A stretch of 64,000 nt of DNA, from contig NZ_JAMQJY010000001.1 of the NCBI RefSeq assembly GCF_023703085.1, forward strand, positions 310,001-374,000. Direction: 5' to 3'. The first letter of the stretch is position 1. Every line of letters begins with the position of its first letter. The translations under genes were made by a program, and so were the position numbers. The notes beneath the pieces are model-generated. The model was not told the origin of the DNA. It worked only from the letters and a program-made list of their open reading frames with translations, and made no database searches. Below are positions 39,512-49,043 of the stretch, one piece after another. Origin of the DNA: Alkalicoccobacillus plakortidis. Its GTDB lineage: Bacteria; Bacillota; Bacilli; Bacillales; Bacillaceae_D.

Positions 39512-40843
39512 ATGGCTGTATTCAAAGATGTGGAACGTATTCAGTACGAAGGTCCGACCTCAAAGAATTCATTAGCATTTAAATATTATAATCCGAATGA
39601 ACAAGTGAATGGTCAATCAATGGAGGAAATTCTTCGGTTCTCTGTGGCGTATTGGCATACGTTTACAGCAGGTGGAGAAGATCCATTTGGTTCTGCTGTC
39701 ATGGAGAGACCATGGTTACATCTTCAAGGATTAGATCTTGCAAAGGCACGTGTAGAAGCAGCATTTGAATTATTTGAAAAGCTAGATGTTCCATATTTTT
39801 GCTTTCATGATATTGATATTGCTCCTGCTGGGTCATCATTAAGAGAAAGCAATCAGAATCTTGATGTAATCACAGCGATGATCAAAGATTACCAGAAAAC
39901 AAGTAAAACCAAGTTACTTTGGAATACAGCTAACCTATTCACGCACCCACGATATGTACACGGAGCTTCTACATCAAATCTTGCTGACTCATTTTCCTAT
40001 GCTGCGGCACAAGTAAAAAAAGGTTTAGAGATGGGCAAGGAGCTTGGTTCAGAGAACTATGTATTCTGGGGAGGCAGAGAAGGTTATGAATCTCTTCTAA
40101 ATACCGATATGAAGTTAGAACAAGATAATATGGCTCGTTTTTTCCATATGGCTATAGAATATGCAAATGAAATCGGATATACCGGTCAATTTTTAATTGA
40201 ACCAAAACCAAAGGAGCCAACTAAGCATCAATATGATTTTGATGTAGCTACTAGTTTATCCTTTTTACAAGCATATGGACTTGCGGATCATTTTAAATTT
40301 AATGTAGAGGCAAACCATGCGACATTAGCGGGTCATACGTTTGAACATGAATTGCGTACAGCAAGAATTCATGGAATGTTAGGATCAGTTGATGCAAACC
40401 AAGGCGATCCACTTCTTGGTTGGGATACTGATGAATTTCCAACAGATATGTATTCTAGTACACTTGCAATGTATGAGATTCTTAAAAACGGAGGACTTGG
40501 TAGTGGTGGGTTGAATTTTGATGCGAAGGTCCGAAGAACATCTTTTGAACCAATTGATTTATTTGAGGCACATGTAGCAGGTATGGATTGCTTTGCAGTT
40601 GGGTTGAAGGTTGCTGCAAAACTAATAGAAGACCGAGTGTTGGATGAACTTGTAGAAGATCGTTATTCTAGTTTTAAAGAAGGAATTGGACTAGATATCG
40701 TCGAAGGAAAAAGTAGCTTCCGTCAATTAGAGGAGCATGCACTTGGTCTCACGGAGATTCGTCCGCGTTCAGGGAAACAAGAAAAATTAAAAGGTATCAT
40801 TAATCAATATCTACTTGAAACAATGCAATCGGTAAAAGCATAG
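39512..40843 (+). CDS. xylA: Xylose isomerase XylA
   Basis: Converts D-xylose to D-xylulose. The 443-residue protein has [12 protein letters not shown] (catalytic His with its partner Asp), [16 protein letters not shown], the metal-ligand region [35 protein letters not shown], and [19 protein letters not shown]. All catalytic residues are present. ATG 39512 follows AGGAGAG; an in-frame start at 39491 lies in the leader. Lies 60 bp before xylB under XylR and CcpA control. Confidence 0.96.
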   Translation: MAVFKDVERIQYEGPTSKNSLAFKYYNPNEQVNGQSMEEILRFSVAYWHTFTAGGEDPFGSAVMERPWLHLQGLDLAKARVEAAFELFEKLDVPYFCFHDIDIAPAGSSLRESNQNLDVITAMIKDYQKTSKTKLLWNTANLFTHPRYVHGASTSNLADSFSYAAAQVKKGLEMGKELGSENYVFWGGREGYESLLNTDMKLEQDNMARFFHMAIEYANEIGYTGQFLIEPKPKEPTKHQYDFDVATSLSFLQAYGLADHFKFNVEANHATLAGHTFEHELRTARIHGMLGSVDANQGDPLLGWDTDEFPTDMYSSTLAMYEILKNGGLGSGGLNFDAKVRRTSFEPIDLFEAHVAGMDCFAVGLKVAAKLIEDRVLDELVEDRYSSFKEGIGLDIVEGKSSFRQLEEHALGLTEIRPRSGKQEKLKGIINQYLLETMQSVKA

Positions 40844-40903
40844 CTCAAAACGTTGGAGTGTTTCTTCAGCGTTTTTTAAAATAAAGACAATTGAGGTGGT
40901 ACG

Positions 40904-42401
40904 ATGTCTTATGTAATCGGAATTGATTTAGGAACTAGCGCGGTAAAACTGATCCTTGTCGCTAAAGATGGTGAAGTTATCGATGAAGTAAGTAAACCAT
41001 ATCCTTTAATCCAACCCAAATCAGGTTATAGTGAACAAAATCCTGAGGAGTGGGTGAGTCAAACCAAACAAGGAATCTCAGAACTAGTTGAACGGCTTCA
41101 GGGTTCAGCTGATGAGATTGAAGGGATCAGCTTTTCGGGTCAGATGCATGGTCTTGTTCTGTTAGATAAAAGTTATCACGTTCTACGACCGGCTATTTTA
41201 TGGAACGATACGCGCACAACAGCGGAATGCCGGTTAATAGAAGAGACTGTTGGTAAAGATACATTGTTACGTATAACAAAAAATCCCACACTAGAAGGGT
41301 TTACGTTACCTAAACTATTATGGGTAAAAGAACATGAACCAGACATATATTCTCAAGTTGCTGTTTTTTTATTACCGAAAGATTATCTTCGTTACGCGCT
41401 AACTGGAAAGATTCATAGTGAATATTCTGATGCAGGCGGGACTTTGCTTTTAGACATCCAAAATCAAACCTGGAGCAAAGAACTCTGCGATAAGTTAGAA
41501 ATTAATGTTAATATGTGTCCACCGCTTGTTGAATCGCATGCTTTAGTTGGTCGCGTAACGACGCAAGTTGCCAAACAAACGGGTTTATCGGAACAAACAA
41601 AAGTATTTGCTGGCGGGGCAGATAATGCATGTGGAGCTATAGGCGCAGGAATACTTACTGAAGAAGATACACTCGTGAGTATCGGAACTTCAGGTGTTGT
41701 TTTAGCTTATGAACAAGATAAGAATAAAAAAATGAATGGCAAGGTACACTTTTTTCACCATGCGCAACCTGGTGCCTTTTACAAAATGGGGGTCACTTTA
41801 TCTGCAGGCTACAGTTTGAGTTGGTTCAAGGACACATTTGCTACTGATGTACCTTTTGAACAATTAATTAATGAGGCGGGGGCCCGTGAGCCAGGTGCAA
41901 ATGGATTATTATTTACACCTTATTTAACAGGGGAACGAACTCCACATGCAGATTCTGCTATTCGAGCTAGCTTTATTGGAATGAGCTCAACTCATTCTCG
42001 AGCTGATTTTGTAAGAGCTGTATTGGAAGGCATCACGTTTTCATTACGAGACTCCATTGAATTATTTCGAGAAGAGGGTACACCAATTAAACGCATTATT
42101 TCGATTGGCGGCGGGGCCAAGAGTAATGTATGGCTACAAATGCAGGCGAATATCTTTAATACGACAGTAGTTAAACAAACAAATGAACAGGGACCTGGAT
42201 TAGGTGCTGCAATGCTCGCAGCGTTTGGAGTTGGCTTGGTTTAGTAGTTTAGAAGATTGTGCAAACGCCTTTTTACATGAGGATGCTGTGTATGAGCCGG
42301 AGCAAGAACAAGTTCAACGATATGACGCACTGTATCAGCTTTACGTAAAAATATATAAGCAAACCAATGAGCTTAATCAATCATTGTCAGTCTATCGATA
42401 G
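40904..42401 (+). CDS. xylB: Xylulokinase XylB, one frameshift lesion
   Basis: Phosphorylates xylulose to xylulose 5-phosphate. FGGY-family motifs are GIDLGTSAVK (about residues 5-14), GQMHGLVLLD, WNDTRT, LLPKDYLRYALTG and the ATP-binding ISIGGGAKSNVWLQMQAN. The frame breaks at 42236-42237 (GCTTGG for GCTGG); correction reads GVGWFSSLEDCANAF and restores about 498 residues. TTGAGGTGG precedes ATG 40904. Second gene after xylA. No xylose transporter gene is in the window. Confidence 0.93.
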
Positions 42402-42405
42402 ACAT

Positions 42406-42450
42406 AAAAAAGAAGCTGCGTCTGTTCATAAACAGGCGCAGCTTCTTTTG
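42406..42450 (+). terminator. Terminator after xylB
   Basis: AGAAGCTGCG pairs with CGCAGCTTCT, with an inner CTGTTcataAACAG stem, followed by TTTT. Confidence 0.85.
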
Positions 42451-42455
42451 AGTAA

Positions 42456-42481
42456 ATAAAAACCCCCTCGAGAGGGGGTTG
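42456..42481 (-). terminator. Terminator of the cold-shock gene
   Basis: On the minus strand AACCCCCTC pairs with GAGGGGGTT, followed by TTTTA. Confidence 0.85.
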
Positions 42482-42486
42482 GTTAA

Positions 42487-42687
42487 TTATGCTTTTTCAA
42501 CGTTAGCTGCTTGCTCGCCACGGTTACCTTCAACGATATCAAAACGAACTGCTTGGCCTTCTTCAAGAGTCTTGAAGCCTTCGCTTTGGATAGCAGAGAA
42601 ATGTACGAATACATCGTCCCCGTCTTCGCGCTCGATGAAACCAAAACCTTTTTCTGCATTAAACCATTTTACTGTACCTTCTAACAT
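42487..42687 (-). CDS. Cold-shock protein (CspB-like)
   Basis: A 66-residue single OB-fold RNA chaperone. RNP1 is KGFGFIE and RNP2 VFVHFSA; GTVKWFN and [11 protein letters not shown] are also canonical. It is closest by eye to B. subtilis CspB (MLEG start, [17 protein letters not shown]), though cspC and cspD are similar. AAGGAGG precedes the ATG. A leader of roughly 110 nt separates it from the promoter, as in cold-regulated csp mRNAs. Confidence 0.95.
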   Translation of the reverse strand: MLEGTVKWFNAEKGFGFIEREDGDDVFVHFSAIQSEGFKTLEEGQAVRFDIVEGNRGEQAANVEKA

Positions 42688-42803
42688 GTGTGTTTCCTCC
42701 TTGAAATTGTAGTACTAATTACGTTAACCATCAAGCTTCAAGAGGAAACGACATAAGGTATTCCTTCTATCCACGTTAATAAAACAATAAGTAGCATAGG
42801 TAC

Positions 42804-42832
42804 ATATTAGCACAGGCTACAGCAATATGCAA
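42804..42832 (-). promoter_or_regulatory. Promoter of the csp gene
   Basis: On the minus strand, TTGCAT and TAATAT are 17 bp apart. Initiation just downstream gives a leader of about 110 nt before the csp start. Confidence 0.6.
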
Positions 42833-42869
42833 GCTATAATCTCGTAACCTGTGCAATTAAAAATCGCTT

Positions 42870-43052
42870 TTAATCACTCGACGATTTGTTTTTTGTTTTT
42901 TCAGGATGGCGCTGTTCTTTTTCCTCACGATTAATCTCTTCTAATGGTAATTCATCAATAGGCATGGATGATTGATCATGGTGACTTTGAGCATCTTCGT
43001 TCTTTTTGAATTTCTCTTTATCCACTTGTGCTTTTTTATTTGCTTCAGTCAT
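42870..43052 (-). CDS. Small hydrophilic protein of unknown function
   Basis: A 60-residue protein almost entirely of charged and polar residues, with a Lys/Glu-rich N-terminus, a short MPIDELPLEEINREEKEQ segment and a Lys/Ser tail. It is probably disordered. AAGGAGGG precedes the ATG. It lies between the csp gene and the divergent MarR operon. No family recognised. Confidence 0.6.
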   Translation of the reverse strand: MTEANKKAQVDKEKFKKNEDAQSHHDQSSMPIDELPLEEINREEKEQRHPEKTKNKSSSD

Positions 43053-43115
43053 CTTAATCCCTCCTTATTATTGTGCATAACCCATAAATATAATTTTAAA
43101 CATCGGCTTGACTTC

Positions 43116-43139
43116 TATCAGTTTAGTGCTAAACTGATA
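43116..43139 (+). promoter_or_regulatory. MarR-type operator
   Basis: A perfect palindrome TATCAGTTTAG-TG-CTAAACTGATA, 20 bp before the MarR start. It directly follows a TTGACT -35 (43108-43113) and covers the spacer and -10, so binding would repress the operon. Confidence 0.82.
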
Positions 43140-43158
43140 ACAAGAAGGGAGGCGTAAG

Positions 43159-43629
43159 ATGCATAAGCCAAAAGAGCCACGTACAAAACAACAACGATTA
43201 AGTTTGTTATTATGGTTTCGTTTAGCTCGTTTCTACAATCAAAGTAACCGAATGTCTAATGAACATGTAAAGCCTTATGATTTAACAATCTCACAGTTTG
43301 ATTTGCTTGTTCAGACACAGGCTAATCAGCCGATCTCACAAATGGATTTGGCCGAAAAACTTCTTGTCACCAAAGGTAGTATCACTCAAATGCTCGCAAA
43401 ACTTGAACAAAGAGATTTAATTAAAAAAGAGCAAGATTGGCGTATCAAACGTATTTCACTGACGGAAAAAGGTGAATTACTTATGCAACAAGCGCGCCCT
43501 GACCAGTCAGCATTTCAATCTTCACTGTTTTCATCCTTAACTAGAGATGAACAAAAACAATTAAATATATTATTAAAAAAAATTCAAAAAGGGATCGAAT
43601 CCCATACAAATCAGGAGGATGAACAATGA
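43159..43629 (+). CDS. MarR-family regulator (MhqR-like)
   Basis: A 156-residue winged-helix regulator. The recognition region is MDLAEKLLVTKGSITQMLAKLEQRDLI, and the wing contains DWRIKRISLTEKG. In B. subtilis MhqR represses dioxygenase and esterase genes (mhqNOD, mhqED) and responds to quinones. Here the regulator heads an operon with a dioxygenase and an esterase of those types, and a perfect palindrome covers its own promoter. There is no obvious redox Cys; MhqR also lacks a canonical one. Confidence 0.82.
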   Translation: MHKPKEPRTKQQRLSLLLWFRLARFYNQSNRMSNEHVKPYDLTISQFDLLVQTQANQPISQMDLAEKLLVTKGSITQMLAKLEQRDLIKKEQDWRIKRISLTEKGELLMQQARPDQSAFQSSLFSSLTRDEQKQLNILLKKIQKGIESHTNQEDEQ

Positions 43630-44606
43630 ATATTTTGCCACTTAAAGGACAACATCATGTATCAGCGATTACAGCTAACGCTAAAGAAAACTTGCATTTC
43701 TACACAGAGATCTTGGGAATGAGATTGGTTAAGAAAACAGTTAATCAAGATGACACATCCGTTTATCATTTGTTTTATGCAGATGAGCGTGGTAACCCTG
43801 GAACAGATTTAACATTTTTTGAAATTCCGCATGCTGGAACGACTTATGAAGGGACAAATAGTATTAGTTTAACTTCATTACGAGTTGCTGATGATAATGC
43901 GCTTGACTACTGGGTGAACCGTTTAGAAGAACACGATGTGAAACATGAAGGGGTTACTGAAGAGTCAGGTAGGAAAACACTTGCATTCCGTGATTTTGAA
44001 GGACAGCGTCTACAGTTTGTGTCAGATGAACATAATCAAGGTGTTGCTGGCGGGAAACCATGGGATAAGAGTCCAGTGCCTGTTGAACATGGTGTGGTTG
44101 GTTTAGGACCTGTTCGTTTAACGGTTAGCAGACCTGATATTACAGCCAAAGTTCTAGTAGACGTGATGGGATTCAGTGAGGTACGTTCGTACACAGAGGA
44201 AACTAGCAGTCAAACCATTCGAGTATTTGAAACTGGTGAAGGTGGTACAGGTGGTGAGATTCATTTACTTGAGAGGAATGATCTTCAGCGTGAAAGACCG
44301 GGTAGAGGAAGTGTACACCACGTTGCTTTCAGAGTGGAGAATCAAGATGAATTAAACAAATGGGTTGAGCACATCAGTGCATCTGGACTTCCGAATTCAG
44401 GATTTGTAGAACGTTATTATTTCCGTAGCCTGTATTTCCGCGAACCAAATGGCATTCTATTTGAACTAGCGACAGATGGTCCAGGGTTTGAAGGAGACGA
44501 ATCATTTGATACTTTAGGCGAGAATCTTGCATTGCCTCCATACCTTGAAAATCAACGTGAACAAATTGAAGCAACGATTAAGCCACTACACACAAAAAAA
44601 GGATAA
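43626..44606 (+). CDS. Ring-cleaving dioxygenase (MhqO/MhqA-like)
   Basis: A 326-residue VOC-fold protein with two glyoxalase-type repeats. The first His ligand is in KGQHHVSAIT, the second repeat begins VEHGVVGLGPVRLT, and the second-half ligands are in GSVHHVAFRV and the Glu of NGILFELATDGPGF. Members detoxify hydroquinone-type compounds by ring cleavage. It overlaps the MarR stop by 4 bp (ATGA), so translation is coupled. The carboxylesterase follows. Confidence 0.87.
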   Translation: MNILPLKGQHHVSAITANAKENLHFYTEILGMRLVKKTVNQDDTSVYHLFYADERGNPGTDLTFFEIPHAGTTYEGTNSISLTSLRVADDNALDYWVNRLEEHDVKHEGVTEESGRKTLAFRDFEGQRLQFVSDEHNQGVAGGKPWDKSPVPVEHGVVGLGPVRLTVSRPDITAKVLVDVMGFSEVRSYTEETSSQTIRVFETGEGGTGGEIHLLERNDLQRERPGRGSVHHVAFRVENQDELNKWVEHISASGLPNSGFVERYYFRSLYFREPNGILFELATDGPGFEGDESFDTLGENLALPPYLENQREQIEATIKPLHTKKG

Positions 44607-44628
44607 GTATAAAAGGAGTGTAAAGCCA

Positions 44629-45243
44629 ATGCATCATGAACATCTATTCAAAAAAGGTGAGGACACTAGCTTGCCAACAATTGTTCTTCTTCACGGTACA
44701 GGTGGAGATGAAAATGACTTACTTCCTATCGCAGAGATGATTGCAAAAAAAGCATCTGTACTTAGTGTACGTGGAAATGTATCTGAGAATGGTATGAATC
44801 GATACTTCAAACGTCTTGCTGCGGGTGTTTTTGATAAAGAAGATCTTTCAAAGCGCACAAATGAATTACACGAGTTTATTCAAGATGCAGCACATAAATA
44901 TGAGTTTGATGCGAAAAAGGTTATTGCAATTGGTTACTCAAATGGAGCAAATATCGCAGCAAATTTGATTTATACGATTCAAGATTCATTGTATGGAGCT
45001 ATCTTGTTTCATGCTATGCAGCCTCAAGAAGCTGTTCAAGTTGGACGCATTGAGCAAACAGCAGTGCTAGTCTCATCTGGAAAACGTGATAATATGATCC
45101 CAGCTGTAGAATCTGAAAAGCTGATTCAAACGCTTAAGCAATCGGGCGTAGATGTTACAGAATTCTGGACTGAAGGCGGTCATGAGCTAACGCGTGAAGA
45201 AATAGTCGAAGCCACACGATGGTTTACGGAACAAACAAAGTAA
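44629..45243 (+). CDS. Phospholipase/carboxylesterase (MhqD-like)
   Basis: A 204-residue alpha/beta-hydrolase. The oxyanion motif is LLHGTGGDENDL, the nucleophile elbow GYSNGA (Ser about residue 105), the acid is in KRDNMIP and the catalytic His in EGGHELTREE. It resembles B. subtilis MhqD, which works with the ring-cleaving dioxygenase in quinone resistance. ATG 44629 has AAAGGAGTG upstream; the earlier in-frame start lies inside the dioxygenase gene. A terminator follows. Confidence 0.87.
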   Translation: MHHEHLFKKGEDTSLPTIVLLHGTGGDENDLLPIAEMIAKKASVLSVRGNVSENGMNRYFKRLAAGVFDKEDLSKRTNELHEFIQDAAHKYEFDAKKVIAIGYSNGANIAANLIYTIQDSLYGAILFHAMQPQEAVQVGRIEQTAVLVSSGKRDNMIPAVESEKLIQTLKQSGVDVTEFWTEGGHELTREEIVEATRWFTEQTK

Positions 45244-45257
45244 ATCGCATAGATCAG

Positions 45258-45286
45258 GCACCTGATATTTGATCAGGTGTTTTTTC
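45258..45286 (+). terminator. Terminator after the MarR operon
   Basis: CACCTGAT pairs with ATCAGGTG, followed by six T. Confidence 0.85.
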
Positions 45287-45397
45287 TATTTATGTAAGAT
45301 AGTGCGAATATCCTTAAAACGGTTGACTTTCACTGCAATGATTTATAGTATAAAGGGGTTTCAGAGACTTATTTATTGCTAGAAATGAGGTCGTAAC

Positions 45398-46108
45398 ATG
45401 TCAGAACATGAAACAGGGATAAATGAAGAGCAACTATCCAAGCGTAAAAACTGGGTGCTTTTTGGAATTATAGGTATTATGACTTTAGGTATTATCTATT
45501 TAGCTATTTTTCAAGATATCTGGTATCGAGTAGTCGTATTAACGGCACTGATCTCCGGTGGGATTTTAATTTATCGACAGCTTTCTTCTATTCAGAAACA
45601 TCTTAATGGAGGAGTACCAAGAGTTGAGCTATCAGATGACGTTGAAGATGCACGACTTTCTGAGCCGGAAATGCTTGAAAAGGAAACGGAGCTTCAACAG
45701 CTTGATCTAGATCGAACTCAAATGTTTGAAGAGTTATTAAGTCGATCTGCCATTGAAGAGCATGAAAAAACAGCATACCGAGAAAAAATGGCTGAAAAAG
45801 AAACAGAAACCTCGCGAATTCGTGAAGAGCTAGGACATGCGCCGAGTAAATTGCAGCAGGTATACGAAGGAACTAAAAAGTATTTTGTTAAAGATAATCC
45901 GATGAAAGAAATTGCCGCATCACTTGATTCTGAAATCATTGAAAATGGAACACTTTCAGAACTTAACGACGAAATCCAACGTATGATTCCTAGATTATCT
46001 AGAGAAAGCCTTGAATCACTAGAAAACTCAAATTATATGGATGAATCTTATAAGCTCACTCGATCAGGCTATAAAGAGCTTGTACAAGCAGCTGATCAAC
46101 TTAAATAA
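45398..46108 (+). CDS. Membrane-anchored coiled-coil protein of unknown function
   Basis: A 236-residue protein. A short charged N-terminus precedes two hydrophobic segments (about residues 19-40 and 43-60), followed by a long charged coiled coil (about 80-150) and a helical C-terminal domain. The topology suggests a cytoplasmic rod anchored in the membrane. No family recognised. It stands alone with its own terminator, 155 bp from the upstream operon. Confidence 0.6.
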   Translation: MSEHETGINEEQLSKRKNWVLFGIIGIMTLGIIYLAIFQDIWYRVVVLTALISGGILIYRQLSSIQKHLNGGVPRVELSDDVEDARLSEPEMLEKETELQQLDLDRTQMFEELLSRSAIEEHEKTAYREKMAEKETETSRIREELGHAPSKLQQVYEGTKKYFVKDNPMKEIAASLDSEIIENGTLSELNDEIQRMIPRLSRESLESLENSNYMDESYKLTRSGYKELVQAADQLK

Positions 46109-46113
46109 TGATG

Positions 46114-46151
46114 AAAAAGCACACGCCCTTATTGAAGAGGTGTGTGCTTTT
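46114..46151 (+). terminator. Terminator after the coiled-coil gene
   Basis: AAAAGCACACGCC(C) pairs with (A)GGTGTGTGCTTTT over TTATTGAA. Confidence 0.82.
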
Positions 46152-46218
46152 GCTTTGTGTTTATATAATATCGATAGAGGGAACCTTGTTCACAAACAAT
46201 ATAAAGGGAGGAGTTAAG

Positions 46219-46371
46219 ATGGTTATTATACTTGGGATGATTCTTTTTCCTATTGTGATTCTTCTTGCCTTAGTGCAAATAGTTCGAGGTTCTCAATTAA
46301 AAAAGGAACATCAAATCGAGCAGATAGTCACTCGGAAATTAAAAGAACATTATTCGAATCAAAAAGATTGA
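46219..46371 (+). CDS. Small single-span membrane protein
   Basis: A 50-residue protein with one N-terminal membrane segment (MVIILGMILFPIVILLALVQ) and a basic, helical cytoplasmic tail. AAAGGGAGGAG precedes ATG 46219; upstream in-frame starts lack a site and read through the previous terminator. No family recognised. Convergent with the phosphatase gene. Confidence 0.55.
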   Translation: MVIILGMILFPIVILLALVQIVRGSQLKKEHQIEQIVTRKLKEHYSNQKD

Positions 46372-46373
46372 TA

Positions 46374-47711
46374 TTAATTGCCTATCAAAGCTTGCCGAAT
46401 TCCTTGAAACACATCTGTATTATCAATTGTTCCAGTAAAATTAGTTGATTGGGGACCATAAGCATAAATTGGAACATCAATTGCCGTATGATTATCACTC
46501 GTCCAAGCCATTCCCGCTTTTTCACTAACTAGTGTATTAAGCGCCATTTTGGGGTCATTACTCTTTTTAATCCGTTCTAGCTCATCACCTGAAAAAGTCA
46601 TAGATGTCTCCTCAGTTATCACCTCTTCTAAATTTGAGAAGGAGTGATCCACAAGTTGTATCATGTCTGCACCAGTCATGGAAACATCGTGTAGATTGGA
46701 TGGGTTGAACTCGTCATCTGGTTGAATGGATAATCCACCTGTATCATGGTCACCGACGATAACGACTAATGTTTCTTTGTCTTGCTCTGCGAAATCAACA
46801 GCTAATTTAACTGCTTCCTCAAAAGCATGTGTATCTTTCATTGCGTACGCTGCATCGTTATCATGACCAACCCAGTCAATTTGACTGCCCTCAACCATTA
46901 GGAAAAAGCCTTCATCGGATTGAGAGAGGTGGTCAATTGCAAAGGAGGTCATTTGCGCAAGTGATGGTTCAATTATACTTGGACCAAAATTGGCGAGCAG
47001 CGCATCGTCTGCAAACAGTCCTAAGAATTTTTTTGATGAATCTGCTTCTGTAGCCAGTAGATCACGTTTGGTTTCCATATAGGTAAATCCATTGTCTTCC
47101 GCTTCTCCAATTAAATCTACACCATCTTCGCGAATTCCGCCTTGCTCAGGAGATTGAAATTGTTCCCTGCCACCACCTAAAAGTAAATCTATACCATCAT
47201 GATGAATAAGTTGTTTAGCAATGCCTTCATAATCATTTCGTCCTTCAACACTAGCTGCAAAAGCTGCCGGAGTAGCATGATTTATGGTAGACGTGGCAAC
47301 GAGACCATTCTTCTTGCCAGCTTGTCTAGCCAAATCAACAATTGATTCTAATTCCTCGCCTTCTGGTGAATAACCAATGACGCCATTATTTGTTTTAACT
47401 CCTGTAGCAAGTGCTGTTCCAGCAGCTGCAGAGTCGGTGATCAACGAGTCTGCTGAATGAGTTGCTACCATTCCTTTTAGCATCTGTTTTTCTTCCCAAA
47501 TAGGTGGTCCATCTTCTTTAAATAATCGATAACTGTCTGCATAAGCGGTTGAGAAGCCATCAGGAATCAGGAATATCACATTATTAACTTCATCCCCAAA
47601 AGCATCAGGCATGTCAACACCAGAATCCGATGCACTCGCAGAAAGCATAGGGGAGAGGGATAACCCCACTAGAGTAATTGCAGTGAACGTAATTGCTAGA
47701 TTCTTTTTCAT
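46374..47711 (-). CDS. Secreted alkaline phosphatase (PhoA/PhoB-type)
   Basis: A 445-residue exported phosphomonoesterase. The signal peptide ends at LSASASDSG. The catalytic Ser lies in TDSAAAGTALATG (about residue 94). Metal ligands are in LIPDGF, EGSQIDWVGHDND, VGDHDTGG and the His of SDNHTAIDVP. Family members release phosphate outside the cell. GAAGGAGG precedes the ATG, and 11-bp spaced PhoP-type repeats lie upstream, so it should be induced by phosphate starvation. Confidence 0.93.
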   Translation of the reverse strand: MKKNLAITFTAITLVGLSLSPMLSASASDSGVDMPDAFGDEVNNVIFLIPDGFSTAYADSYRLFKEDGPPIWEEKQMLKGMVATHSADSLITDSAAAGTALATGVKTNNGVIGYSPEGEELESIVDLARQAGKKNGLVATSTINHATPAAFAASVEGRNDYEGIAKQLIHHDGIDLLLGGGREQFQSPEQGGIREDGVDLIGEAEDNGFTYMETKRDLLATEADSSKKFLGLFADDALLANFGPSIIEPSLAQMTSFAIDHLSQSDEGFFLMVEGSQIDWVGHDNDAAYAMKDTHAFEEAVKLAVDFAEQDKETLVVIVGDHDTGGLSIQPDDEFNPSNLHDVSMTGADMIQLVDHSFSNLEEVITEETSMTFSGDELERIKKSNDPKMALNTLVSEKAGMAWTSDNHTAIDVPIYAYGPQSTNFTGTIDNTDVFQGIRQALIGN

Positions 47712-47771
47712 ATAAAAAAGCCTCCTTCAGAATAGGTTCGTCCCCATTCTAACAAGAGGTTATGTCGTTCA

Positions 47772-47809
47772 TGTTACTTGGATATTAACAAACAGTGAAT
47801 CAATGTAAA
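47772..47809 (-). promoter_or_regulatory. PhoP box upstream of the alkaline phosphatase gene
   Basis: On the minus strand, TTCACT, TTAATA and GTAACA recur at exact 11-bp spacing (47794-47799, 47783-47788, 47772-47777), with TTTACA 10 bp further upstream. This is the PhoP direct-repeat pattern TT(A/C)ACA-N5. A possible -10 TAGAAT lies at 47746-47751. Confidence 0.7.
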
Positions 47810-47825
47810 GACACTTAGTGTGATT

Positions 47826-48101
47826 TCACAAAAAAAGTCGAAAACTTAACCAGCTTTGCTTAATCGACGTGTAGGTACCAATGGCTGCTAACCCATAGCA
47901 CAAACCCATAAGAGCACCTAGAAGAGTGCTTTGACGACAAGATATACGTTTTGACACAGACAAGCCAATACCAACTAGCACAGAAGGAGTAAATGGATAC
48001 TTTACATAAGCTAAACGATTTAACAATTGACCAAGTAGACAAAAAATCGGGGCCAAAAACTCAATTTCAATGACGGCAGTTTGAACAAACGTAGAGATCA
48101 C
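47826..48101 (-). CDS. Small membrane protein, holin-like
   Basis: A 91-residue protein with three hydrophobic segments and a charged middle (SKRISCRQ). The pattern GIGLSV...LLGALMGLCYGLAAIGTYTSIKQSW recalls some small phage holins, but no lysis or phage genes are nearby. GTG start after AAAGGAGCG. It may be a domesticated holin-like or small envelope protein. Function unknown. Confidence 0.5.
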   Translation of the reverse strand: MISTFVQTAVIEIEFLAPIFCLLGQLLNRLAYVKYPFTPSVLVGIGLSVSKRISCRQSTLLGALMGLCYGLAAIGTYTSIKQSWLSFRLFL

Positions 48102-48227
48102 ACTGCTCGCTCCTTTGTTTTTATCTTAGTATGTGCAGAAACATAAAGCTTATCCAAAAGAAATAAAAAAGCTCTGTGCTATACTGAAAAAAAAGATCAT
48201 TTTTTCTGATAATTGGAGGGGGAAGGC

Positions 48228-49043
48228 ATGTCAACAAAGGTTATTACACTCGATAATGTGTCGTGGAGACGTCAAAAGAAACCCATTCTTGAAGACATTC
48301 AGTGGGAGGTTCAAAAAGGGGAGCATTGGGCCATTCTAGGGGCAAATGGTTCTGGGAAAACGTCAATACTTAAGCTTATCACTGGGTATGAATGGGCTAC
48401 AACTGGCACCATAGATGTTTTGGGGGAACGCTTTGGACAGACAGCCATCTTTGACTTACGCAAACGAATTGGTTGGTTAAGTGCCTCACTAGATGAAAAA
48501 TATCGGAACTATGAGGGTTTATCATGTGCAGATGTGATTGTGAGCGGAAAAAATGCTTCAGTTGGGATCCATGAACAGGTTGATGACGTCGATATTCAAC
48601 AGGCTCTAAGTCTTGCAAAAGAAATGGGTTTGTCTCATGTGTCTCATTCACCCTTAAGGAACTTATCACAAGGTGAACGAAAAAAAACATTTTATGCAAG
48701 AGCGATGATGACTAGTCCTGAGATTATGATTGTTGATGAGCCAACTAGTGGACTTGATATCCTTGCCAGAGAACAATTTCTCACGCATTTACAAAACGCA
48801 CACTTAAATGCTGAAAGTCCAGTATTGCTGTATGTTACTCATTATCCTGAAGAAATTATACCTGCGGTGACCCATGTATTATTGCTCAAAAATGGCAGGG
48901 TTGTAGCTGCGGACAAAAAAGAAAAGGTTCTAACAGATCAACTTTTAACGCAGGCTTTTGATGTTCCGATTTTTGTGTCTTGGCGAGATGAACGACCATG
49001 GATTCAAGTTGGCTCCATCGCAGAAGTAGGAAAAAGCACATGA
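48228..49043 (+). CDS. ABC transporter ATP-binding protein (YlmA-like)
   Basis: A 271-residue ABC ATPase. Walker A is GANGSGKTS (about residues 43-51), the signature LSQGERKKT (about 149-157), Walker B IMIVDEPTSGLD, and the switch His in VTHYPEE. It resembles B. subtilis YlmA and the photorepair/ModF-type stand-alone ATPases. No permease is nearby. ATG 48228 follows GGAGGGGG. Overlaps the following GNAT gene by 4 bp. Confidence 0.85.
   Translation: MSTKVITLDNVSWRRQKKPILEDIQWEVQKGEHWAILGANGSGKTSILKLITGYEWATTGTIDVLGERFGQTAIFDLRKRIGWLSASLDEKYRNYEGLSCADVIVSGKNASVGIHEQVDDVDIQQALSLAKEMGLSHVSHSPLRNLSQGERKKTFYARAMMTSPEIMIVDEPTSGLDILAREQFLTHLQNAHLNAESPVLLYVTHYPEEIIPAVTHVLLLKNGRVVAADKKEKVLTDQLLTQAFDVPIFVSWRDERPWIQVGSIAEVGKST

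Noticed and set aside
47826..48101. Prophage boundary suggested by the holin-like gene
   Set aside because: No integrase, structural, lysis or repressor gene is near, and surrounding genes are typical chromosomal ones.
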